A DNA stretch of 64,000 bases from Paludibaculum fermentans. Lineage in GTDB: Bacteria > Acidobacteriota > Terriglobia > Bryobacterales > Bryobacteraceae. Of the stretch, positions 7,178 through 14,997 are shown piece by piece (the first letter of the stretch is position 1; the number at the start of each line of letters is the position of its first letter). Position numbers and translations under genes: made by a program. The notes under the pieces are model-generated. The model saw nothing but the letters and a program-made list of their open reading frames with translations. It was not told where the DNA came from and searched no databases. Location: NCBI RefSeq assembly GCF_015277775.1, contig NZ_CP063849.1, positions 248,001 through 312,000 on the forward strand, in the 5' to 3' direction.

Positions 7178-9486
7178 CGGCCCTTGCCCCCCTTCCGCTT
7201 GATGCCTTTCGGCGGCCCGGGTACGACGATGGAGAAGATCAGCTTCTTCTCGACGGCGTCGACGCGATCCAGCCGGACTTTTACTTTATCGCCAATCCGG
7301 ATCTCCTTGCGGCTGCGCTCGGCCACAATGGTTCGCGAATTCTCCTGGAAATTCCAGCGCTCACCAGGTAGGAAGTCGATCGGCACCAGTCCTTCGACGA
7401 AGAGGTCGTCCAATTCCACGAAGAATCCGAATTTGGCGGTGGAGATCACCAGGCCCTGGAAATCCTCGCCCACCCGGTCGATCATGAACTTGACCTTCTT
7501 CCACTCCATCAGCTCGCGCTCCGCCTCGGCCGCGCGGCGCTCAGTATCCGAGCTCTGTTCCGCCATCACCGGCAGCCCCATGATCGGGGCAGGCCTGCCG
7601 TCCAGCAGCCCGCCCAGCAGGCGGTGCACCAGCAGGTCGGGATAGCGCCGGATGGGCGACGTGAAGTGCGTATAAGATTTCGCCGCCAGGGCGAAGTGCC
7701 CGACGTTCTTCGTCGAGTAGCGCGCCTGCTTCAGCGACCGCAGCATCAGGTAGCTGAGGATCCGCTCTTCGGGTTTGCCCTCCAGCTTTTCCACCAGCTT
7801 CTGGTACATCTTTGAAGCCACGCGGAAACTGTCGTCCGCCCGCTCGATCACGCGCAGGATGCGGCGGCCGTCGTTCTTGCGGTCCACCTGCCGGTACCGC
7901 TTCACCGGCATGGCGGGGATCCCCAACGAGTAGCCGAACCGCGACGCGGTTTCCTCAAACTCCATCACGCGCTGCGGATCCGGCACTTCGTGCACGCGGT
8001 AGATCGACTCGTCGAGGTGCGACTCCAGATGGCCCGACACGGCCTCGTTCGCGGCCAGCATGAACTCCTCAATCAGCCGGTTTGCGATGTTCCTTGGAGT
8101 CCGCGCAATGCCCGTCATCACGCCCTGCGCGTCGAACACCACCAGCGGTTCCGGCAGGTCGAAGTCGATGGAGCCGCGCCGCATGCGCTGCTTGTTCAGC
8201 ACCAGCGCCAGTTCCTTCATCAGCTCGAACTTCGGGACCAGGTCCTTGTAGCGCTCGCGCTGCGCCGCGTCGCCTTCCAGCAGCAGGTGGACGTTCGTAT
8301 ACGTCATCCGCTCCACACTGCGGATCACGCCGCGGCAGAACTCCTGCTTCACCACCTCGCCCTGGCGGTCGATCTCCAGCAGCGCGCTCATGCACAGCCG
8401 GTCCACCTGCGGCTTCAGCGAGCAGATCTCCGTCGAGAGCTCCAGCGGCAGCATCGGCACGGCGCGATCGGGGAAATAGACGCTGGTCCCGCGCACCAGT
8501 GCTTCCAGGTCGATGGGCGTGCCCGGCCGCACATAGTGGCTGACGTCGGCGATGTGCACATGCAGCGCGTAGTGGCCATTCTCCAGGCGGTCCACCCACA
8601 CGGCGTCGTCGAAGTCGCGAGCTGTCTCGCCGTCGATGGTCACGATCTCCATGCCACGGAAATCGCGCCGGCCGTCCAGCTCGGATTGCGTGATCACGCC
8701 GGGTACATTCTGCGCCTGCTCCAGGACTTCCGGCGGGAAGCGGTTGGGCAGGTGATGCTTGCGGATGGTGACTTCCACGTCGACGCCGAAGTCGTCCGGA
8801 TGGCCCAGCACTTCCACCACACGGCCCACGGGATAGTCATCGGCGTGGTCCGGATACTCGACGATCTCCACGTTCACAATCAGGCCATCCAGATCCTCAG
8901 GCCCGCGCAGGTTCAGCGACGCGGCGCCGATCCGGTCCGGATTGACGCCCGTCTGCGGCAGTTCCATGCCATCCGGGATCAGGATCCACTTCTGCAGCTT
9001 GCTGTCATGTGGCACCACGAAGCTCTGGCGCCGCCCGACGCGAAACTCGCCCACCACTGTGGGATGCGCGCGGCGCAGAATCTTGCGGATCTCGCCTTCG
9101 GCCCGGCCGCCCTGCACGCGCGTAATTCGCGCCAGCACGCGATCGCCGTGCATCGCCGCACCCATGGAATTCGGAGGCAGGAAGACGTCTCCGCTCAACC
9201 CCAGCGGCTGCGTCTCAGGGATTACAAAGCCGTAGCCGTCGCGGTGCATGTTCAGCCGCCCCACGGCGTACTCCTGGGTGCAGCGCGGCAGCACATACTG
9301 GCCGCCTTTCAGTTCAATCAGCGAGCCCTTGCGCGCCAGGCGGTCCAGCGCGTCTTCCAGCGCCTGACGGTTCTCGCCCTTCAGTCCGAGCTCCCGCACC
9401 AGATGCTTATAGTTCGAGCGGCCGTGAGGCAGAGTGGAGAACCGCTCCAGAATCTCGTTCTCCCATTGCCAGTCACTTCGATGCAT
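7174..9486 (-). CDS. rnr: ribonuclease R
   Basis: A 770-residue RNase II/R-family 3'-5' exoribonuclease. It has an N-terminal winged-helix region, cold-shock-like OB domains (VGRLNMHRDGYGFVIPE), the RNB catalytic core with DGETARDFDDAV (metal-binding Asp cluster) and HIADVSHYV, the HFTSPIRRYPDLLVHR signature, and a C-terminal S1 domain (GLVISTAKFGFFVELDDLFVEGLV) ending in a short basic tail. It degrades structured RNA in the cytoplasm. I chose the ATG at 9486 because the longer frame would overlap the upstream VWA gene stop. It sits 26 bp after the VWA gene and overlaps the selenoprotein gene by 4 bp. Confidence 0.93.
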   Translation of the reverse strand: MHRSDWQWENEILERFSTLPHGRSNYKHLVRELGLKGENRQALEDALDRLARKGSLIELKGGQYVLPRCTQEYAVGRLNMHRDGYGFVIPETQPLGLSGDVFLPPNSMGAAMHGDRVLARITRVQGGRAEGEIRKILRRAHPTVVGEFRVGRRQSFVVPHDSKLQKWILIPDGMELPQTGVNPDRIGAASLNLRGPEDLDGLIVNVEIVEYPDHADDYPVGRVVEVLGHPDDFGVDVEVTIRKHHLPNRFPPEVLEQAQNVPGVITQSELDGRRDFRGMEIVTIDGETARDFDDAVWVDRLENGHYALHVHIADVSHYVRPGTPIDLEALVRGTSVYFPDRAVPMLPLELSTEICSLKPQVDRLCMSALLEIDRQGEVVKQEFCRGVIRSVERMTYTNVHLLLEGDAAQRERYKDLVPKFELMKELALVLNKQRMRRGSIDFDLPEPLVVFDAQGVMTGIARTPRNIANRLIEEFMLAANEAVSGHLESHLDESIYRVHEVPDPQRVMEFEETASRFGYSLGIPAMPVKRYRQVDRKNDGRRILRVIERADDSFRVASKMYQKLVEKLEGKPEERILSYLMLRSLKQARYSTKNVGHFALAAKSYTHFTSPIRRYPDLLVHRLLGGLLDGRPAPIMGLPVMAEQSSDTERRAAEAERELMEWKKVKFMIDRVGEDFQGLVISTAKFGFFVELDDLFVEGLVPIDFLPGERWNFQENSRTIVAERSRKEIRIGDKVKVRLDRVDAVEKKLIFSIVVPGPPKGIKRKGGKGR

Positions 9487-9512
9487 GATTTCTACTGTAG
9501 CGGCAAAAGCCG

Positions 9513-10646
9513 TCAGTGAATGGTGCGTGTTTTGCGGTTCAGGAAGTCCATCAGCAGGTACTGGCCCAGATTGTAGGGCGTCGTGAAATAGGCCTTGCCC
9601 TTGCACATCTCAGTCACCTTCTGGACGAACTGCACCAGCGAGTAGTCGCTGGCCAGCATGAAGGTGTTGATCAGGATCCCGGCCCGCTTGCAGCGGCCCA
9701 CCTCTTCCAGCGTCTTGCTCAGCACCAGCGGATCCAGGCCCATCGGGTTCTTGTAAATGCGCCCGTCGTCCAGCGTCAGGGCCGAAGGCTTGCCGTCCGT
9801 GATCATCACGATCTGCTTCATGTCCTTCTTTTCCGACGCCAGGATGCGCTGCGCCAGAATCAGGCCGTCCCGCGTGTTCGTATAGTAAGGACCCACCTGG
9901 ACGCGAGCCAGTTCGCCCAGCCGCACCTCCTCCGCTGAATCGTGGAACAGCACCAGCCTCAGCGAGTCGCCCGGGAACTGTGTGCGGATCAGGTGCGACA
10001 GCGCCAGCGCTACGCGCTTCGCCGGTGTGAAACGGTCCTCTCCATAGAGGATCATCGAATGGCTGCAATCCAGCATCAGCACAGTCGCACACGAGCTCTG
10101 ATACTCACTCTGGTGCACGTGCAGGTCGTCGTACTCGATCTCGAGCGGCAGCTTCAAGCCCTCGCGCTGCAAGGCGGAGAACAGGGTGGCGCTGGCGTCC
10201 AGGTTCAGGGTGTCGCCGAACTCCCACTTCTTGGACGACCCGCTGGACTCCACGCCCGTCGACAAGTCGCGAGTCTCATGCGCCCCGAACGATGACCGCC
10301 CCAGCGCGCCCATCAGGTCCTTCAGCGTCTTGAAGCCCAGGAAGTCGATGGCCTTGTCGGTGATCTCCACCTTCACCGGCTTCTCCGGGTCATCTTCCTG
10401 ATTCAGATACCCTTCTTCTTCCAGCTTGGCCAGCAGCCCGTCCAAGGCGCGCTCGATGCTCTCCTTATCGAATTCGCCTTTCTCTTCCAGTGCCCGCTTC
10501 AAGGCTTCGCGCAGCTCCTCCATCGTCAACTCGCGCCAGCCGTCGAAGCCGCTGTCCAGCATCAGGTCGCCCAACATCTGCATCAGATCCTCGGCCGAAA
10601 GGCCCAGGTCTGTTTCTTCGAAGCGTCCGTAGCGTATTTTTTTCAT
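9513..10646 (-). CDS. VWA-domain protein partnered with MoxR-like ATPase
   Basis: The 377-residue protein has an acidic, helical N-terminal region (about 1-110) rich in Glu/Lys and a C-terminal von Willebrand factor A domain. The MIDAS motif is DCSHS, with a downstream Thr in YTNTRDG and an Asp in MITDGKPS. No signal peptide is present, so it is cytoplasmic. It follows the AAA+ ATPase gene by 30 bp. MoxR/VWA pairs work as chelatase-like or chaperone-like remodelling complexes that use the MIDAS metal to bind a client. The client is unknown; cotranscription with RNase R and a selenoprotein is suggestive only. Confidence 0.85.
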   Translation of the reverse strand: MKKIRYGRFEETDLGLSAEDLMQMLGDLMLDSGFDGWRELTMEELREALKRALEEKGEFDKESIERALDGLLAKLEEEGYLNQEDDPEKPVKVEITDKAIDFLGFKTLKDLMGALGRSSFGAHETRDLSTGVESSGSSKKWEFGDTLNLDASATLFSALQREGLKLPLEIEYDDLHVHQSEYQSSCATVLMLDCSHSMILYGEDRFTPAKRVALALSHLIRTQFPGDSLRLVLFHDSAEEVRLGELARVQVGPYYTNTRDGLILAQRILASEKKDMKQIVMITDGKPSALTLDDGRIYKNPMGLDPLVLSKTLEEVGRCKRAGILINTFMLASDYSLVQFVQKVTEMCKGKAYFTTPYNLGQYLLMDFLNRKTRTIH

Positions 10647-10676
10647 GTGAGGAGCAGTCAGCTGTCAGTCTTGCCG

Positions 10677-12206
10677 TCAGTTGTAATTCCGCTTCTTGTC
10701 CTTGCGCCGGCGCGGCGGCCAATCGTTCTCTTCCTCTTCCTCGCCATTCCAGTCCTGCGGATCCGATGAAGGTCCATCGCCGCCCTGGAAGCCCAGTTCC
10801 TCACTGCGGCCGATCCGCTTCAACGCGTAGAGGCCTTCCAGGATGAACTCGCCCGCCGCCGCCCGCACCCCGTCGCTCTCGTTCTCTGTGAGGCCCAGAT
10901 GCTTCGTCTTTTCCAGCAACCCGGGAATCGACGACAGCGCGTTCACTACCTCGGCGGAGGTCGACAGTTCATTCAGCTTCAAGGTCCCGCCGGCCGAGAA
11001 GTGCTGGATCACTTCCCGTACGCTGACGTTCTCGAAGTGCTTCTTGTAAACGCGGGCCAGCGCGGCCTTGATCAGCTCGCGCGCCACCGCGTCGCCGCCC
11101 TTCAACTCGCCTTCATACTCCAGTTCCAGCTTGCCCGTAATCGAGGGCAGCGCGGCATAGAGGTCGAGGATTCGCGGGACTGCGTCCGAATCGCCGGTCA
11201 TCAGCGCCCTGCGCTCGGCGTTGGAGACGACGTTCTCCATCACTGAGATGGGCAGCCGCTGGCTCACGCCGCTGCGCTTGTCCACGCGCTTGTCTTCACG
11301 CGCCGCAAAGGCCAGTGTCTCCACCACATCGCGCATCCAGCCCGGTACGGCGATAGAGACAGCCGACTCGCGCTTCGTCCAGGACTCCGCGTTTGTGATC
11401 GCGATACCCTGGTCGACCGTCATCGGATAGTGTGTGCGAATCTCGCTGCCGATGCGGTCCTTTAAGGGTGTGATGATCTTGCCGCGAGCCGTGTAGTCCT
11501 CAGGGTTCGCCGTGAAGACCATCATTAGATCCAGCGGCAGCCGCACGGGGTAGCCCTTGATCTGAACATCACCCTCCTGCAGGATGTTGAACAAACCCAC
11601 CTGGATCTTGCCCGCCAGGTCGGGCAGTTCGTTGATGGCGAAGATTCCGCGATTGGCGCGCGGCAGCAGGCCGTAGTGCACTGTCAGTTCGTCGCTGATG
11701 TTCTGCCCGGCGCGGGCCGCTTTGATCGGATCCAGGTCTCCGATCATATCCGCGATGGTCACGTCCGGCGTGGCCAGCTTCTCGACGTAGCGCTGCTCGG
11801 GCGTCAGCCACGCAATGGGCGTCTCCTCGCCCATCTCTTCCACGGTCAGGCGGCCCATCTTGCTCAGCGGCTGGTAGGGGTTGTCGCGGATCTCCGACCC
11901 GGCGATGTACGGCATCGCCTCGTCCAGCAGGTAGGTGAGCATGCGCACCAGCTTCGTTTTCGCCTGTCCGCGCAGGCCCAGCAGGATGAAATTGTGCTTG
12001 GAAAGCACGGCATTCACCACCTGCGGAACCACTGTATCTTCATAGCCCACAATGCCTGGAAACAGCGTTTTGCCCTGTTTCAGCTTGCAGATCAGATTCT
12101 CCCGCATCTCGTCTTTGACGCTACGGCAGCGGCTGCGCTGCTCCGACCACTCGCTGCGGCGCAGCGCGCCGAGGGTATGCGGCAATTCCCAGGTGTTGAC
12201 GCCCAT
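10677..12206 (-). CDS. MoxR/magnesium-chelatase-like AAA+ ATPase
   Basis: A 509-residue AAA+ protein. Visible features are an N-terminal segment (TLGALRRS, SVKDEMRENL), a Walker A-like GLRGQAKTK, a Walker B-like IFAINELPDL, a sensor-1 FTANPEDYT and a Lys/Glu/Asp-rich C-terminal tail. It belongs to the MoxR/chelatase branch and is followed by its VWA partner. The start is uncertain: ATG at 12206 is used here, a GTG at 12221 would add five residues, and an internal Met before RENLICKL is possible. It is first in the leftward operon and divergent from the TrmB-like regulator, about 90 bp away. Confidence 0.85.
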   Translation of the reverse strand: MGVNTWELPHTLGALRRSEWSEQRSRCRSVKDEMRENLICKLKQGKTLFPGIVGYEDTVVPQVVNAVLSKHNFILLGLRGQAKTKLVRMLTYLLDEAMPYIAGSEIRDNPYQPLSKMGRLTVEEMGEETPIAWLTPEQRYVEKLATPDVTIADMIGDLDPIKAARAGQNISDELTVHYGLLPRANRGIFAINELPDLAGKIQVGLFNILQEGDVQIKGYPVRLPLDLMMVFTANPEDYTARGKIITPLKDRIGSEIRTHYPMTVDQGIAITNAESWTKRESAVSIAVPGWMRDVVETLAFAAREDKRVDKRSGVSQRLPISVMENVVSNAERRALMTGDSDAVPRILDLYAALPSITGKLELEYEGELKGGDAVARELIKAALARVYKKHFENVSVREVIQHFSAGGTLKLNELSTSAEVVNALSSIPGLLEKTKHLGLTENESDGVRAAAGEFILEGLYALKRIGRSEELGFQGGDGPSSDPQDWNGEEEEENDWPPRRRKDKKRNYN

Positions 12207-12294
12207 GTAGATCAGATGCACGAACTGCCCCGGGTGTTGCAGCGGCAGCCGTTTCCTTGTGATATACCTGATGAACCTAAGGATGAATGGGGAT

Positions 12295-13113
12295 ATGGCA
12301 AACGATCTTGCCGATGTTGATTATGAGAAATTCTGGCGCCGGCTTCAGCAGGTTGGGCTGAACGCATACGAGGCGCGATCCTACGTTGTGCTCGTGGGGC
12401 ATCCACGCTTCAAGGCGCTGGAACTGGCCGCGCGGGCGCGCGTACCCAGACAGAAGATTTACGAGGTGCTCGATAGCCTGGTGGAAAAGGGCTTCGCGCA
12501 AGTGGTGCAGGAAAAGACCAAACTCTTCTCCGCCGTCGAACCCGGCCTGGCCATACCGGCCTACCTGGAGCGGCAGAAAGAGAACCTCGAACAGCAACTG
12601 GACGAACAGAGGCGCCATGGCAATTCCCTGGCGACTGACCTCAGAACCGCTTATGCCGAAGGGCAGGGCGGCCGCGGAACTCTCGACTATCTGCGCATCG
12701 TGAACGACCCGTCGCAGATCGCCGTCCACTACCGCTCCATGCTATCCAGCGTCGAGCGGGAGTTCATCGAGTTCTCCCGGCCACCTTACGCCGTCGATCC
12801 GCTGGACGAACAACTGGTGAAACAGGCGGCCGCACGGGGTGTGCGCAGCCGGATCCTGGTGGAGTCCGGAGCCCTCGACGACGAGCACCGCGGCCGCCTG
12901 CAGGACTACAAGTCCGTGGGCGTAGAAGTCCGCGAAGTGCTTTCCTTGCCTCTGAAATTGGCTTTGTTTGACTGCAACCAGGGTCTGGTGGCGCTGCTCG
13001 ATCCGGTCATTACCCGCCCGTCCTGGACGGCTGTGGTCTTCGATCACGCCGGCCTGGCCGAGGCGATGGCCGGCCTGTTTGAAGAGCGCTGGCGCCGCGC
13101 CATCACTCACTAA
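12295..13113 (+). CDS. TrmB-family transcriptional regulator
   Basis: The 272-residue protein has an N-terminal winged helix typical of TrmB regulators (GLNAYEARSYVVLVGHPRFKALELAARARVPRQKIYEVLDSLVEKGFAQ). A coiled-coil segment (about 95-125) and a C-terminal phospholipase D-like effector-binding domain follow. I chose ATG 12295, which has GGGG about 5 nt upstream; in-frame starts at 12283, 12271 and 12259 are possible. It is transcribed divergently from the MoxR-like operon, so that operon is a plausible target. TrmB proteins often bind sugars, but the ligand here is unknown. Confidence 0.83.
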   Translation: MANDLADVDYEKFWRRLQQVGLNAYEARSYVVLVGHPRFKALELAARARVPRQKIYEVLDSLVEKGFAQVVQEKTKLFSAVEPGLAIPAYLERQKENLEQQLDEQRRHGNSLATDLRTAYAEGQGGRGTLDYLRIVNDPSQIAVHYRSMLSSVEREFIEFSRPPYAVDPLDEQLVKQAAARGVRSRILVESGALDDEHRGRLQDYKSVGVEVREVLSLPLKLALFDCNQGLVALLDPVITRPSWTAVVFDHAGLAEAMAGLFEERWRRAITH

Positions 13114-13119
13114 AGCATT

Positions 13120-13184
13120 GGAGCCGTGACCGGCGGCGAGCGGGAATCTACCTAGTCCACCCGTCCTGCCACGATCACGGCTCC
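13120..13184. repeat. 10-bp perfect inverted repeat between convergent genes
   Basis: GGAGCCGTGA (13120-13129) is repeated inverted as TCACGGCTCC (13175-13184) around 45 nt of spacer. It lies between the ends of the convergent TrmB-like and glycosyltransferase genes. No strong T tract follows on either strand, so a bidirectional terminator is possible but not proven. Confidence 0.4.
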
Positions 13185-13230
13185 CGGTACTCTTTCCGGC
13201 TGATTTCGATCCGGCTCCAGCCCGGCCGCC

Positions 13231-14202
13231 CTACTTGCCTTCGCCTGCCGTCTTGGCTTCCTGCTGCGACCGCACTTCCCTGATCGCATAGATCCGGCGG
13301 CCCTGGCTTTCAAAGTAGGTACGCATCAGGATCTCGCCCAGCAGGCCCGTCGTGAACATCACCAGGCCCACCAGCAACAGCAGGCCGCCGGTAAACAGCA
13401 GCGGGCCGTGCTGCATGATGATCTCCTGGCCCAGCAGCTTCTTGACCAGCAGGAAGAACAGGATGGCACAGCCCGTCGTGCCGCTGGCCAGGCCGATGCG
13501 TCCGAAGAAGTGCATCGGGCGGGTGAAGTATTTGAGCAGGAAGCGGATCGTGATGATATCGAACATCACGTTGAACGTCCGTCCGATGCCGTAGTGCGAC
13601 GCCCCGCCCGTGCGAGGCGGATTCTGGATCGGCACCTCGGCGATACGCGCGCCATAGACGCTGGCCAGGGCCGGGATGAAGCGATGGAGCTCGCCGTAGA
13701 GGTTGACGTCCTTGATCACTTCCGCCCGGTACGCCTTGTAAGTAGTGCCGAAGTCGTGCAGGTCGACGCCGCTCACCTTGGACATCAGCCAGTTGGCGAT
13801 CCGCGACGGGATCTTCCTCATCACCAGGTTGTCGTTGCGCTGCTTCCGCCAGCCGCTGGCGATGTCATAGCCCTCGTCGATCTTCGCCAGCAGCGCCGGC
13901 ATGTCCGCCGGATCGTGTTGCAGGTCGCCGTCCATCGAGATGATGACTGAACCGCGGGCTTCGTCAAAACCGGCCGAAAGCGCAGCGGTTTGTCCGAAAT
14001 TGCGGCGCAGGCGAATCACCTTCAGGTGCGAGTCGGTCTCCACCAGATTCGCCAGCAAATCGAAGCTGCGGTCGTTCGAAGCGTCGTCCACGAAAATCAG
14101 TTCATACGGACGGTTGATGATTTCCATCACCGACGTGAGCCCGTCGTACAGCCGGAGGATGGCAGGCTCTTCATTGTGAATCGGGATGACGATCGAAAGC
14201 AT
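13231..14202 (-). CDS. family 2 glycosyltransferase, polyprenyl-phosphate type
   Basis: The 323-residue protein starts MLSIVIPIHNEE and carries GT2 landmarks: FVDDASND, the DGDLQHDP metal/nucleotide-sugar motif and FGTTYKAYR. Two C-terminal hydrophobic helices (about 235-260 and 270-295) follow. The layout matches ArnC/DPM1-like enzymes that move a sugar from a nucleotide donor to undecaprenyl phosphate at the inner membrane. A longer open frame extends upstream to 14760 but lies inside the SRPBCC gene; the ATG at 14202 is 11 bp after that gene and fits the family N-terminus. Donor and acceptor are not determined. Confidence 0.88.
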   Translation of the reverse strand: MLSIVIPIHNEEPAILRLYDGLTSVMEIINRPYELIFVDDASNDRSFDLLANLVETDSHLKVIRLRRNFGQTAALSAGFDEARGSVIISMDGDLQHDPADMPALLAKIDEGYDIASGWRKQRNDNLVMRKIPSRIANWLMSKVSGVDLHDFGTTYKAYRAEVIKDVNLYGELHRFIPALASVYGARIAEVPIQNPPRTGGASHYGIGRTFNVMFDIITIRFLLKYFTRPMHFFGRIGLASGTTGCAILFFLLVKKLLGQEIIMQHGPLLFTGGLLLLVGLVMFTTGLLGEILMRTYFESQGRRIYAIREVRSQQEAKTAGEGK

Positions 14203-14213
14203 GGGGGCTACTT

Positions 14214-14948
14214 TCAGGATATCAACAGGCTTTGAAGGTGGTCGAGCGATTCTTCCAGTTGCGGTTTCACACTGGAAAGGTCGTAGTCTTTGCTCCACGA
14301 GGTCACACGCAGGGCCAGTTCCTGGGCGCCCGCCCACCGAAACGCCTTGCATTCCAGGGCGCCGCCCACCGGATCCCAGCGATAGCAGACCTCCTGGCCC
14401 GTATCCGTCAGGATCTCCCTGGGCCGTTCGGCCACCTTGAGCCAGCGCCGCAGTTCGCGCGGATCCTGGTAATACGGCAGGACTTTTGCAAACGAACCGG
14501 TCCACGGCCGCCGCACCAGCAGCGTCTGCCTGGGCTGCTCGAAGTAGTTCTCCGCGTAATGCCGCATCAGGGCCATGGACATCAGCCAGGCGGAACGGAC
14601 ATCCGCCCTGCCATCCGCCTCCGGCACCTGTTGCCCGTGCCATTGCTGCTTCACCGTCATCCGGCTGCCGTGCCCTTCGGCTCCCAACAGGAACACTACC
14701 GTCGTGCCCGGTGATTCGAGTGTCATACGCACTTCGGGAATCAACTCCGTGACCGTGCAATGGGCCTGAACGCCGAAGTCAGCGAACTTCCAGTAGTAGT
14801 CGCCGCCCACCTTGATCTCGCCCCAGGCGTGATCGCAAAACCACTGTTGTAGAAGCTCCGGGTCGGCCCAAGCCCTCCACAGCTTGTCGCACGAGGCGAA
14901 ACTGAGGACCGATGCGCTTACAGCATTGGATTCTGTCGTGGGTTGCAT
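14214..14948 (-). CDS. SRPBCC-fold protein
   Basis: The 244-residue protein begins with a START/Bet v 1-type (AHSA1-like) domain: an opening strand, KLWRAWADPELLQQWFCD, and GGDYYWKFAD. The C-terminal half is longer than the basic domain and I do not recognise it; it may be a second diverged copy. It precedes the glycosyltransferase gene by 11 bp and is probably cotranscribed. The function is likely hydrophobic ligand binding, with no further evidence here. It is divergent from gyrA. Confidence 0.65.
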   Translation of the reverse strand: MQPTTESNAVSASVLSFASCDKLWRAWADPELLQQWFCDHAWGEIKVGGDYYWKFADFGVQAHCTVTELIPEVRMTLESPGTTVVFLLGAEGHGSRMTVKQQWHGQQVPEADGRADVRSAWLMSMALMRHYAENYFEQPRQTLLVRRPWTGSFAKVLPYYQDPRELRRWLKVAERPREILTDTGQEVCYRWDPVGGALECKAFRWAGAQELALRVTSWSKDYDLSSVKPQLEESLDHLQSLLIS

Positions 14949-14976
14949 AGGTTAAGGCCCGATCTTTCAACGGCTT

Positions 14977-14985
14977 TGCTAAAAT
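14977..14985 (+). promoter_or_regulatory. candidate extended -10 promoter of gyrA
   Basis: TGCTAAAAT fits an extended -10 element (TGnTAAAAT). A start point about 7 nt downstream would leave a leader of only about 6 nt before ATG 14998, and no ribosome-binding site is present there. The gyrA message could therefore be leaderless. No convincing -35 was seen. Confidence 0.35.
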
Positions 14986-14997
14986 GATACTTGATCC

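Noticed and set aside
7990-9519. 509-residue plus-strand frame opposite RNase R
   Set aside because: His/Val/Arg-rich, unmatched sequence antisense to a clear RNase R.
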